Part shown: piece after piece, positions 41,692-49,798 of the stretch
Position numbering within the stretch: position 1 is the first letter of the stretch
Layout of the letters: the number at the start of each line of letters is the position of its first letter
Source of the DNA: CAVOGJ01 sp963695405
GTDB lineage: Bacteria > Planctomycetota > Planctomycetia > Pirellulales > Pirellulaceae
NCBI GenBank assembly: GCA_963695405.1
Contig: CAVOGJ010000001.1
Coordinates: forward strand, 1 to 64,000
DNA: 64,000 nucleotides
Direction of reading: 5' to 3'
Program-made: the position numbers and the translations under genes
The notes under the pieces: generated by a model
Seen by the model: only the letters and a program-made list of their open reading frames with translations
What the model was told of the DNA's origin: nothing
Databases searched by the model: none

Positions 41692-42430
41692 ATGATGATT
41701 CGCAGGTTATTCATTGGCATTTGCACCCTTGCTTTGACGCTCACCGCTGCTTCTTCGACGTTTGCTTCGTTGCGAACTGTTTCGGCTGGAGATCAGATCC
41801 GGGTCCGCTACAGCGGTTTCAATTATCGCACAGGTAATGGCGGTGAGTTTCAGGTCGGCCTGGAAGGTGGTCCGACGAACTACTTTCACACGTTCTGTGC
41901 TGAAATTGGTGAGACGATTTCGAATAACCAGCTCGTCAACGTGGTTTCGATTGGGCTCACGAGTCAAGCATCGACACCTTTCAACACGCTGACTTCGGCC
42001 GCAGCGAAATTATATCGGGATTACTATGACGGCATTGCGGCCAACAATTATGGCTTCCAAGGTGGGCCCCACACTAAATAATTTCACGCTGGCCGGCGGA
42101 ACCCAGACATTCGATTTGGCAGGCACAGACGCTGTACGTGCGGCCGACGGCCGTGCTGTTCAACTGGCACTCTGGAGCATGATTGGCGAAACGAGCATTA
42201 ACGGCGAACTAGCCGGCAATGCGATGGCGACGGCACTGAAGAACTGGTACACCACAAATGTCGCCGAGGATGGTAATTACTACAGCGTTGGGATCGCAAA
42301 TCTTGTTACCGCTTCAGGCCAGAATGTTCAGGATCAGTTTGTGGTGGTCCCCGAGGCGAGCACGATCGCCATCTGGTCGCTGCTCAGCCTGTGTGGTCTG
42401 GCGGTATACCGACGACGCGTGAGGAACTAG
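41692..42430 (+). CDS. PEP-CTERM sorting-domain protein, one frameshift
   Basis: About 245 residues. A signal peptide (MIRRLFIGICTLALTLTAAS) leads to a beta-rich secreted domain with TFCAEIGETISN and TQTFDLAGTDAVRAADGRAV, QLALWSMIGE. The C-terminus is the sorting signal: VPEASTIAIWSLLSLCGLAV followed by YRRRVRN, a VPExST-type box, hydrophobic helix and Arg cluster. One indel near 42,065 joins the halves. TGTGGAG (41,681-41,687) is the ribosome binding site. The exosortase at 38,144 is the presumed processing enzyme. Confidence 0.88.
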
Positions 42431-42497
42431 CACGTGAGGTGAAGAAACCGATTTTGGAATTGATCGGCTTGAGAGCCGTAAGCGCGAAGGAAATGCA

Positions 42498-43256
42498 ATG
42501 AGATTCTTTTTTCGGTTATCGATCCTGGGCGGACTGTTTCTCGCTCCCGCACTGGCACAGGCGTCACTGACGATTGTCTCGTCGCTCGATGGACAACAGG
42601 CCACGAACGTCAACTACCTGGACTTCAACAGCCTCGCTCTGAGAAGCGGAGCGGGGCTGGTGGCCGGCAACACGAGCGATTCTTTCGATCGGAACGGGTC
42701 GACGACGGTGAATCTGCGGGCAGACGCGCGAGTTCGGCGTTACGTGCCGAATGTCGCGGCGGCCTTTGGTTTGTCTCGTGACGGTTTCCCTGCCCTGGGT
42801 GCCGGCAATGCGCCGGGACGGAATTCGGGAATCACGATGGATGGACGCGGCAGGCGCCGCTACATCGATATCGGATCGACGTCCGGTTCCCAGGCCGAGT
42901 TCCTGTTCGCCGAGGGGCAACGTTACCTCGGTTTGCTGTGGGGTTCGGTCGACGTCGGCAATACGCTCACGTTTTACTTTACGGACAACACGAGCCAGTC
43001 GATTTCGGGTTCTCAGATCAATCAGCAATCGACCGGGAACCGCGGTGCGTCGGGCACGTTTTATGTGAACTTCGCCACGAATAAAACGTTCGATCGTGTC
43101 GTGGCCAGTTCCGTGAATTCTGACTTCGAATTCAGCAACTTGGCTTTTTCGTCACGCGGGATTCTGGTGCCCGAAGCCAGCACAATGGTCGTCTGGTCGC
43201 TGCTTAGCGTACTTGCTTTTGGCGGCACGCGTCTGCGTTGGCCGAATCAAACTTAG
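42498..43256 (+). CDS. PEP-CTERM sorting-domain protein
   Basis: A complete 252-residue protein. A signal peptide (MRFFFRLSILGGLFLAPALA-QA) precedes a beta-sandwich-like secreted domain (LTFYFTDNTSQSISGSQIN, GASGTFYVNFATNKTFDRVV) and the sorting signal VPEASTMVVWSLLSVLAFGG with TRLRWPNQT. The VPEAST box and the WSLLS helix match the preceding protein, so both are probably substrates of the same exosortase. GAAGGAAATGC precedes the ATG. The gene follows by 67 bases and is ended by a strong terminator. Confidence 0.9.
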   Translation: MRFFFRLSILGGLFLAPALAQASLTIVSSLDGQQATNVNYLDFNSLALRSGAGLVAGNTSDSFDRNGSTTVNLRADARVRRYVPNVAAAFGLSRDGFPALGAGNAPGRNSGITMDGRGRRRYIDIGSTSGSQAEFLFAEGQRYLGLLWGSVDVGNTLTFYFTDNTSQSISGSQINQQSTGNRGASGTFYVNFATNKTFDRVVASSVNSDFEFSNLAFSSRGILVPEASTMVVWSLLSVLAFGGTRLRWPNQT

Positions 43257-43286
43257 TATCCGACCGACGACCACTAACGGTATCAT

Positions 43287-43326
43287 GGCTGACGGGAACG
43301 ATTTGTTCTCGTCAGCCTCTTTCTTT
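43287..43326 (+). terminator. intrinsic terminator after the PEP-CTERM pair
   Basis: GGCTGACGGGAAC (43,287-43,299) pairs with GTTCTCGTCAGCC (43,305-43,317), a 13-base stem with one G-T pair and a GATTT loop. It is followed by TCTTTCTTT. Confidence 0.85.
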
Positions 43327-43404
43327 GTGTCACACCGCGATCGTCGTTGGGATAAGACGAGACGCAGGTGACGTTGGATCGACGAGCGGCGACGTGACGC
43401 CCAG

Positions 43405-43765
43405 ATAGGAAAACTCCGCTCCGTGCCGCCTGTGCCTCGGTGTTTCTAATCTTCCCCGCTTCAGAAAAACTGAAACACAGAGACGCAGAGGAAACAGAGA
43501 AATCGAGTGGCAGCGGTGTGACGCCAAGACAGGAAAACGTCGCTCCGTGCCCTCTGTGCCTCGGTGTTTCCAATCTTCCCCGCTTCAGAAAAAGATGAAA
43601 CACAGAGACGCAGAGGAAACAGAGAACTCGAGTGACAGCGATGCGGCTCCCAAAGCGGAAAACACCGCTCCGTGCCCTCTGTGCCTCTGCGTTTCCAGTC
43701 TTCCCCGCGTCACAAAAAGATGAAACACAGAGACGCTGAGGAAACAGAGAAGTCGAGTCACGGCG
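43405..43765. repeat. CTCTGTGCC-type repeat array, three units
   Basis: Three units of about 125 bases. Each carries CTCCGTGCC.CTGTGCCTC.GTGTTTC, then TTCCCCGCTTCAGAAAAA, then GAAACACAGAGACGCAGAGG and AAACAGAGAA. The first and third blocks are inverse complements. The array runs right up to the stop codon of the minus-strand GxxExxY gene. Confidence 0.88.
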
Positions 43766-43768
43766 ATG

Positions 43769-44149
43769 TCACACATAGCCATTCACGATGCGATGTACTC
43801 CATCGACGAGTTTCGCTTCGTGGAAGTTGATCAGCAATCCGACACGCAGGCCGAGCAATCGCAAGTGCGAAAGTGTCTGTGCCTTGTCCACCGGGTGAAT
43901 CTTGGTCTTTGCTTTCAGCTCAACAACGACTCGCCCCTGGACGATCAAGTCGGCGCGAAAGCCGCAATCCAGTTTCACCGCCTCATAAACGACGGGGACG
44001 GGTTGCTCTTCGATGATCTCCAACCCGTGCTTCCGCAATTCGTAAGCCAGGCAGGAGCGGTAGGCGGATTCCAGCAATCCGGGTCCCAGGCGACGGTGCA
44101 CTTCGATGGCGGAACGGATGATCGCCGAGGTCAACTCGTTCATTTCCAT
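43769..44149 (-). CDS. GxxExxY protein (PD-(D/E)XK-like)
   Basis: A complete 126-residue protein. It has the naming motif in GPGLLESAYRSCLAYELRKH and the nuclease-like core YEAVKLDCGFRADLIVQGRV with VVELKAKTKI, then LSHLRLLGLRVGLLINFHEA. The D...ExK arrangement (D in FRADLIV, E-x-K in VVELKAK) is the PD-(D/E)XK signature. The biological role of this family is not established. ATG 44149 is the start. It is bounded on both sides by arrays of the same repeat. Confidence 0.92.
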   Translation of the reverse strand: MEMNELTSAIIRSAIEVHRRLGPGLLESAYRSCLAYELRKHGLEIIEEQPVPVVYEAVKLDCGFRADLIVQGRVVVELKAKTKIHPVDKAQTLSHLRLLGLRVGLLINFHEAKLVDGVHRIVNGYV

Positions 44150-44229
44150 GGGATTGGCACCTTGGAACGGCCAATAGTGTACACGCTTTCACTATAGGCT
44201 ACGCCACAGATTGTGCTCGGTCAAGGGCG

Positions 44230-44806
44230 AGTCCAGACGATCACGTGCCGCCCGGATCGGAAAACGTCGCTCCGTGCCCTCTGTGCCTCTGCGTTTCCAA
44301 CCTTCCCCGCTTCAGAAAAAGTTGAAACACAGAGGCGCAGAGGAAACAGAGAATTCGAGTGGCGCGGTGTGACGCCAAGACAGGAAGACTGCTCCGTGCC
44401 CTCTGTGCCTCGCGTTTCCAACCTTCCCCGCTTCAGAAAAGTTGAAACACCGAGGCGCAGAGGAAACAGAGAATTCGAGTGGGGCGGTGTGACGCCAAGA
44501 CAGGAAAACGTCGCTCCGTGCCCTTTGTGCCTCTGCGTTTCCAACCGTCCCCGCTTCAGAAAAGATGAAACACCGAGGCGCAGAGGAAACAGAGAATTCG
44601 AGTGGGGCGGTGTGACGCCAAGACAGGAAAACGTGCTCCGTGCCCTCTGTGCCTCTGCGTTTCCAACCTTCCCCGCTTCAGAAAAAGTTGAAACACCGAG
44701 GCGCAGAGGAAACAGAGAATTCGAGTGGGGCGGTGTGACGCCAAGACAGGAAAACGTCGCTCCGTGCCCTCTGTGCCTCGGTGTTTCCAACCTTCCCCGC
44801 TTTACC
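44230..44806. repeat. CTCTGTGCC-type repeat array, five units
   Basis: Five units of about 116-120 bases, closely matching the array at 43,405-43,765. Units share GACGCCAAGACAGGAAAACG, CTCCGTGCCCTCTGTGCCTC, CCAACCTTCCCCGCTTCAG and GAGGCGCAGAGGAAACAGAG. Single-base length differences between units keep the frames open on both strands, but no protein is indicated. It ends at the 3' end of the secreted-protein gene at 44,802. Confidence 0.9.
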
Positions 44807-45239
44807 GGAATTGCTGCCTGCGGGTGATCACCGGTGCCGGATAGTAGCCAGTCGTATCTTGAAACCGCTGCTGCTGCCCCGGTACGAAGAACCAGCTGGT
44901 CGAGCCCGTAGCCGTGGCCGGAATCAAGCCCCGCTGGACGTCATTTTGCAACTGCTGAATCTCCCGTTGTTCGCCCTGCAAGAGACCACGCTGCGTCGCG
45001 TTCAATTCATCCTGCCGCAAATTAAACGCACGCTGCTGCTTGATGGGTCGGACCAGCGCAAAATAACTGGGAAACCCACCAATGTTCCCCCGTGAAAGGC
45101 TCAGGTACGGACTGAGCGTGGCTCGGCGAGGCTGGTAGCTGGGAACCTGCCCCCGGGTTTCGGACGGCACCGCCAGCCACAGTCCCGTAAGGAAGATGAA
45201 GGCAGTGATCCAAGAACGTGTCTTCACAGCAATCGTCAT
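44802..45239 (-). CDS. small secreted hypothetical protein
   Basis: 145 residues from ATG 45239, with AGGAG 9 bases upstream. A signal peptide (WITAFIFLTGLWLAVPSETR, then GQ) is followed by YLSLSRGNIGGFPSYFALVR, a Gln/Arg-rich helical middle (LRQDELNATQRGLLQGEQRE) and an aromatic, Gln-rich tail. No known domain is recognised. The R-G...N-F.LVRP-like segment resembles short secreted proteins common in planctomycetes. Confidence 0.75.
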   Translation of the reverse strand: MTIAVKTRSWITAFIFLTGLWLAVPSETRGQVPSYQPRRATLSPYLSLSRGNIGGFPSYFALVRPIKQQRAFNLRQDELNATQRGLLQGEQREIQQLQNDVQRGLIPATATGSTSWFFVPGQQQRFQDTTGYYPAPVITRRQQFR

Positions 45240-45612
45240 CCGTGTGTCTCCTGCTTCGCGGTAGTCTCAAGTAGGCGTCCGCGACCCGCTTATCACAGCG
45301 GTGCCACCGACCAAGCGACGTGCAAGTCCTGGCAAGGCCGCCTCTTTCCAGGTTTTTCGACCTCTCCCGGGGTTGGACCTCAAGGATTCGGTGGAGTTTT
45401 CCGATTAACCTTCTGGAGCGAATATCCCCATCGTAGGGCCTCGTTCATTGTACGCCCGGCACGACCTGCGGGAAGCGATTGGCTGCCGCCGCTACGGAAA
45501 TTTTGTGGGTGTCGCGGGGGAGGAAGCGGATTCCCCCGTCTCAACGTTTGCACCGCTCGTAACGGTGGCGAACGACAGGGTAATCAAACAGCGGAGAAAG
45601 TGTGCACGGAGC
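45240..45612. other. intergenic region carrying a conserved upstream element
   Basis: A divergent region between two secreted-protein genes. It holds the conserved block described at 45,371-45,441. I see nothing else that can be named. Confidence 0.5.
45371..45441 (+). promoter_or_regulatory. conserved upstream element, copy 1
   Basis: From 45,371 a stretch starts GGTTGGACCTCAAGGATTCG and is identical for 43 bases to a block at 46,747, then about 70 percent alike for some 60 more. It lies 170 bases before the lipoprotein start. TTGGAC (45,373-45,378) could be a -35 box, and the A/T block CCGATTAAC (45,401-45,409) is nearby. Its place before two secretion-related genes points to shared regulation. 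Confidence 0.6.
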
Positions 45613-46518
45613 ATGCGAAAAACTGCCATGCTTGAATTCCGCTTTGTTTGCGCCGCGCTGTGCTTGGGAACGCTGGCCGGCTGCCACTCCGCTCATCCAG
45701 GCCTGCACGTCTTCTCAAAATCTGCCCCGACGGATGTCCGTCCGAGAGTCGGCTGCCTGGCCGATGACGCGAAATTTTCGCCGCCCTGCGGCCCCTCGAT
45801 GGAATACTTTGGGTACAAGCCGACTTGCTGGGGCATCTGGCCCAGCTCGGTGGAACAATGGCGTGACTCGCATTGTGGACCCCCCGTCAGTGAATGTGAG
45901 GAGGTATTGATCCTCGACGACCGGACGAATCGAATCCAATTCGACTCGAACCACTGCCCATGCCGGTGCACCTGTGGGAGACATCGGGCTGGTTCCCGGC
46001 CGGCGACAACGGCTACCAAGCCACACCGGTCGAGCCGAGTGGCGGTTACGGCGATCCAGGTCCCAGCGGAAAGGCAATCATCGGATCTGGCGAACCAGAT
46101 CCGGTACCTGCCGCCGCCCGACGTCGCGACTCCACCACCGGCCAGTGCTGAACCCGAGATCATGCCCATCTCGTGGACGACGGACGAATTGCCGCCCGTG
46201 CCGGCCGAGCCGGTGCGACGTTTCCTGCCAGTCAAGGAAACGGCCCCACCTGAAACAGATACGAAGACCGACCTTAGCCCAAGCGACCGCGGGGATGCGA
46301 TTCGACCACGGTTCGAGCCGTCGGTGATCGCCCTCGGGTGTCTCGGTGCCTTGTGCCTCGGCGGACTGTCCTGGTTTCGCCGTCGTCGCAGCGAAGAGAC
46401 CCGCCTGTTGCGGACGGTCTGGGACGACACCCGACCGCGTCATGAAGCGGACGAGCGTTGTGCCGCCTGTCGTGCGACCTCACGCAAACCGCGTCGCGCC
46501 ATGCAACGTCGGGTCTGA
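45613..46518 (+). CDS. lipoprotein of a planctomycete-type family (YFGYKPTCWG), paralogue 1
   Basis: Signal peptide with lipobox LGTLAGC. The conserved block CGPSMEYFGYKPTCWGIWPS, SVEQWRDSHCGP and ECEE is shared with the gene at 48,321. A Pro-rich middle precedes a membrane helix (SVIALGCLGALCLGGLSWFR) and Arg-rich tail, so it may be anchored at both ends. Between 45,960 and 46,085 another frame (SGWFPAGDNGYQATPVEPSG) aligns better with the paralogue, suggesting two compensating indels. ATG 45613 or 45,628. Function unknown; its neighbours make polysaccharide export plausible. Confidence 0.75.
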   Translation: MRKTAMLEFRFVCAALCLGTLAGCHSAHPGLHVFSKSAPTDVRPRVGCLADDAKFSPPCGPSMEYFGYKPTCWGIWPSSVEQWRDSHCGPPVSECEEVLILDDRTNRIQFDSNHCPCRCTCGRHRAGSRPATTATKPHRSSRVAVTAIQVPAERQSSDLANQIRYLPPPDVATPPPASAEPEIMPISWTTDELPPVPAEPVRRFLPVKETAPPETDTKTDLSPSDRGDAIRPRFEPSVIALGCLGALCLGGLSWFRRRRSEETRLLRTVWDDTRPRHEADERCAACRATSRKPRRAMQRRV

Positions 46519-46884
46519 CCAAGTGGCGGTGGGCAGTTGCCGGTGCGCACCAAATGGCAATGCCAGGTAAGCGGCTCGCCTGCAACTCGGCTTCCGTGCT
46601 CCGTTGGCTCACAAGCCGGCGCTCTCGTCCGGCGGCGCCGTCATCGTGAACGCGAGAATCACCCTCGCTGGTCGGCCTACGCGCGACGCTGCGAGACGAT
46701 CCGACCCGGGAAATGGTTTCTTTACGCGTTTTTGACCATCCGCTCGGGTTGGACCTCAAGGATTCGGTGGAGTTTTCCGATTAACCTTCTGTAACGAACA
46801 TCCGCATTGTAGGGCCTGCTAGTTGGCACGCCCCGCAGTGCCTGCGCCAGGCGCGACTTGTTTCATCCCGGGGGGATCTTTCTT
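46519..46884. other. intergenic region carrying the second conserved upstream element
   Basis: This lies between the lipoprotein and the OPX gene. The first 200 bases show nothing recognisable; the element is at 46,747-46,817. Confidence 0.5.
46747..46817 (+). promoter_or_regulatory. conserved upstream element, copy 2
   Basis: The same block as at 45,371 (GGTTGGACCTCAAGGATTCG at its left end, CCGATTAACCTTCT about 30 bases on). It lies about 70 bases before the OPX start codon. Past the identical core, TGTAGGGCCT and GCACGCC also recur. A shared promoter, operator or RNA leader is inferred; no known motif fits. Confidence 0.6.
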
Positions 46885-47985
46885 GTGAGCGACACATTCG
46901 ATTTGACGTTCACCGTGCGCGGACCACGGACCAGCCGTTGGCTACTGCTGCTGTGTCTGTTGGCCGCTAATTGCGGTTGCCGGGCGATCTATCCGGGCCG
47001 CTCACCGCATGGCCCCATTCCCAACGTCCCGGACATCGTGCCGCGCGAGCAGTCCAAGGTCACACTTCCCGATTACCTGATCGAACCGCCCGACATTCTA
47101 AAAATTGACGCGGTGAATCTCGTTCCCAAGTCGCCTTACCGGTTGAAGGCGTTTGACGTCCTGGCCGTCTACTGCACGGGAGTGGACGACGAAGAGAACA
47201 TTACCGGGGAATACACGCTCCAGTCGGATGGAGTCATCCCGTTGGGTCACTCGTATGGTGTCGTACCCGCGTTGGGGCTGACCCGTGAGCAGGTCGAGGC
47301 CGAGATCATGGAGCGGCTGAAGGCGCGGCATAAGGAACCCAAGGTTTGGGTCACGCTCAGTTCCATCGGTTCGCAACAGCAGATTACCGGCGAGCACCTG
47401 GTGGCTCCGGATGGCAAGGTAAATCTAGGTAGCTACGGCCGCGTGCGGGTCGTGGGGATGTCGATCGAAGAGGCTCGGCGGGCCGTCGAAGCGCACCTGG
47501 CAGAGTACCTGGAGAAACCAGAAATATCGCTCGACGTGTTGGGATACAACAGCAAGGTCTATTACGTCATCACGCAAGGCGCGGGCCTGGGGGATCAGGT
47601 CTATATCCTGCCGGCGCGTGGCAACGAAACGGTGCTCGACGCGATTGGCCAGATTCAGGGCCTGCAGGGGACGTCGTCCACACGCATGTGGTTGGCACGT
47701 CCCGGATACAACGAAGCGGGAGGGGACCAGATCCTGCCGGTCGATTGGTTGGCGGTCACGCAATGCGGCGATATCGAGACCAATTACCAGGTGATGCCTG
47801 GTGACCGCCTGTATGTTTCGGAAGACAAACTGGTGGCCTTCGATACGGCGTTTGCCAAGATCATCGCACCCATCGAGCGGATCCTGGGCGTCACGTTGCT
47901 GGGAACCACCACGGCAGAGCGTATCACGCTGTTCGGCCAATTTGGCCAATTTGGATTCGGAGGCGGTGGCGGCGGAGTGCCCTAA
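46885..47985 (+). CDS. outer-membrane polysaccharide export lipoprotein (OPX, Wza-like)
   Basis: 366 residues from GTG 46885, with GGGGGAT 8 bases upstream. A signal peptide with lipobox-like NCGC is followed by the poly-export domain (LPDYLIEPPDILKIDAVNLV, FDVLAVYCTGVDDEENITGE, YTLQSDGVIPLGHSYG) and SLBB-like repeats (LVAPDGKVNLGSYGRVRVVG, GMSIEEARRAVEAHLAEYL). It ends ITLFGQFGQFGFGGGGGGVP. It should form the outer-membrane channel for the polysaccharide polymerised by the minus-strand locus and work with the Wzc-like kinase. Confidence 0.92.
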   Translation: MSDTFDLTFTVRGPRTSRWLLLLCLLAANCGCRAIYPGRSPHGPIPNVPDIVPREQSKVTLPDYLIEPPDILKIDAVNLVPKSPYRLKAFDVLAVYCTGVDDEENITGEYTLQSDGVIPLGHSYGVVPALGLTREQVEAEIMERLKARHKEPKVWVTLSSIGSQQQITGEHLVAPDGKVNLGSYGRVRVVGMSIEEARRAVEAHLAEYLEKPEISLDVLGYNSKVYYVITQGAGLGDQVYILPARGNETVLDAIGQIQGLQGTSSTRMWLARPGYNEAGGDQILPVDWLAVTQCGDIETNYQVMPGDRLYVSEDKLVAFDTAFAKIIAPIERILGVTLLGTTTAERITLFGQFGQFGFGGGGGGVP

Positions 47986-48024
47986 TGCTCGCGGCCAGCG
48001 GTGCTGAAGTCGCGTCGGGTTAGG

Positions 48025-48270
48025 GAAACGGGTCAGTTACCAAAAGCCGGAACGGCCCGCAGGGTGCTTTGCACTTGTGGTCACGAAAGGTCACCGTCAG
48101 CAGAACAGGAATAGGGGTCGGGTACCAAAAGCCGGCACGGCCCGCAGGGTGCTTCGCACTTTTGGTCAGGAATCGTCACGGCCAGCAGGGTAAGGAAAAG
48201 GGGTCAGGTACCAAAAGCCGGCACGGCCCTGCGGGTGCTTCGCACTTTTGGTACCTGACCCCTTTTCCTT
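48025..48270. repeat. three GGTCAGGTACC-type units, the last a 26-bp-arm palindrome
   Basis: Units begin near 48,030, 48,118 and 48,200. Each has GGGTC.GTACCAAAAGCCGG, a GCACGGCCCGCAGGGTGCTT middle and CGCACTTTTGG. In the third, AAGGAAAAGGGGTCAGGTAC (from 48,192) and its exact complement ending at 48,270 form 26-base arms. It lies between the OPX gene and the next lipoprotein and could end transcription or be a REP/MITE-like unit. Confidence 0.85.
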
Positions 48271-48320
48271 CACTTTTCACGAAGAGGAAGCACGCCCGTC
48301 AGGGCCTGCCAAGAAAAACC

Positions 48321-49460
48321 ATGTCCCGATTCCGCTTTGGATGCCTTGTGCTCAGTCTGCTCACGCTGACCGGTTGCCACTTTGGTGCGCTCGGGAAACG
48401 CTGCTCGGAAAAGCACTGTCCGACCGACATCCGTCAAACGATCCCCGGTTACATCGGCGAAGACGCCGTCTTTCGGCATCCTTGCGGTCCGTCGGCAGCC
48501 TATTTTGGATACAAGCCCACCTGCTGGGGTGTCTGGCCAACGTCGGCCGAGGAATGGCGCGATACCCACTGCGGCCCGGCGGGTGAATGTGAAGAGATCT
48601 GGGTGCTTGAAGACCAAGTCATCGATTCCGCCGCGCCAGAACCGTTACCCGTCCGTCCGGGCGAGAACGTGGGATGGGTGCGAACGGCTGACGGTCACTA
48701 CTGTGCGGTGCCCGCGGTGCCAGACAAATCGACCGTTCGGCAATCGCCGCCAGCATCCGTACCGCACCGTATCGCCAGCAAACCGCTGCCAGTTCCGCCG
48801 CCGCGGGTGGCCAGCCCTCCGCAGGCGATCGATGCACGGCCATCGGCCACCGGCAATTCGCAGGCCAGCGATCCACCGACGGTGCCGGCGCCGCTGAGCC
48901 ATGGTTCTTCATCGCCGTCGGAATCAAGTGGCGAAGTCGATGATCCGACCCCGATCATCCTGAGGATGAGCCGTAACGTGCCCAGCGAAACGGAACCACC
49001 GACCGTTGTCTTTGACAACAAACCACGGGCCATCGTTTCGCCCGCTCACCCGCCAATGATCGATGCCAACCCGCCAACAGACGAGCCGGCACCGACGATT
49101 ATGCGTATGAGCTACACGGTTGCGACCGATACCGTGTCACCCGCGCCCACCCAGGCGCCGCCGAACTCGGAACACTTCGAACGGATTCCTTATCCTCCGG
49201 TTCAGCCACGTCCGCTGGTGGAGCATTCCATTGGCCGTACACCGCGGTCGGATGTGGTCGACCCGTTCGTTTCGGACGAACAAACCCGCTTTTTCGGGCC
49301 GGCCCCGACGCTAAGTCGGGTGACTCCGGCCGGGTCCGGTCAGCCGTCGACGTCCGAGTGGGTGTCCCACGATCCCTGGGCTGACGAGAGCGACGCCGCG
49401 GCCGACGACGAGCCGAGCTTCAGCGTAACGTTCAAGGACGACGCGGACTCGAACCACTAG
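48321..49460 (+). CDS. lipoprotein of the YFGYKPTCWG family, paralogue 2
   Basis: 379 residues. Lipobox LLTLTGC follows the signal peptide (MSRFRFGCLVLSLLTLTGCH). The conserved block CGPSAAYFGYKPTCWGVWPT, SAEEWRDTHCGP matches paralogue 1. The rest is a Pro/Ser/Thr-rich, probably unfolded region in which the phrase (P)T.I.RMS...V..(D/E)T repeats (PIILRMSRNV and PTIMRMSYTV), ending in an acidic tail. ATG 48321 is chosen because the upstream frame crosses the repeat. Function unknown; likely part of the export or anchoring machinery. Confidence 0.8.
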   Translation: MSRFRFGCLVLSLLTLTGCHFGALGKRCSEKHCPTDIRQTIPGYIGEDAVFRHPCGPSAAYFGYKPTCWGVWPTSAEEWRDTHCGPAGECEEIWVLEDQVIDSAAPEPLPVRPGENVGWVRTADGHYCAVPAVPDKSTVRQSPPASVPHRIASKPLPVPPPRVASPPQAIDARPSATGNSQASDPPTVPAPLSHGSSSPSESSGEVDDPTPIILRMSRNVPSETEPPTVVFDNKPRAIVSPAHPPMIDANPPTDEPAPTIMRMSYTVATDTVSPAPTQAPPNSEHFERIPYPPVQPRPLVEHSIGRTPRSDVVDPFVSDEQTRFFGPAPTLSRVTPAGSGQPSTSEWVSHDPWADESDAAADDEPSFSVTFKDDADSNH

Positions 49461-49798
49461 TACTTTGTTAAGTTTTCGAAGTTAGGGTTCGATTAGCGTG
49501 TCTGGGTCAACTTGCCCCAGTCAACCGCGGCTGGAAGCCACGGCCACCACCTGGACCTCCTGGAAGTCGCGGCGGCCGAATCCCGCAGGGACCGCCCTCG
49601 GTCAGCCCAGAGTGGATCGCATGCGAGCCGCGGGTCAGGTTCTAAGCCCACAGCGAACGCCTGGTTTTTGATGTACACTAGCACGTTTTGGGAAACCGAG
49701 GGAGGAAAAGGGGTCAGATCCCAAAGGTGCAAAGCACCCGCAGGACCGTTCCGGTTTTTGGGACCTGACCCCTTTTCCGGCAGTGACGATAGCGAGGC
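49461..49798. other. intergenic region with a GGTCAG palindrome
   Basis: There is no supported gene. The palindrome at 49,704-49,778 is the main structure, ending 20 bases before the epimerase start. Confidence 0.5.
49704..49778. repeat. GGTCAG..CTGACC palindrome
   Basis: GGAAAAGGGGTCAGATCCCA pairs with the complement of TGGGACCTGACCCCTTTTCC, with one mismatch, around a central GGTGCAAAGCACCCGCAGGA. It is the same family as the palindromes at 48,192 and 50,785. Confidence 0.85.

Noticed and set aside
44213..44827. Open frames of 190-204 residues on both strands
   Set aside because: Both are translations of the CTCTGTGCC array, repeating the same peptide; no start signal or domain.
46800..46845. 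A sigma54-type promoter (GGCACG...GC) before the OPX gene
   Set aside because: The GG to GC spacing is 8 bases instead of 10, so the -24/-12 consensus is not met.
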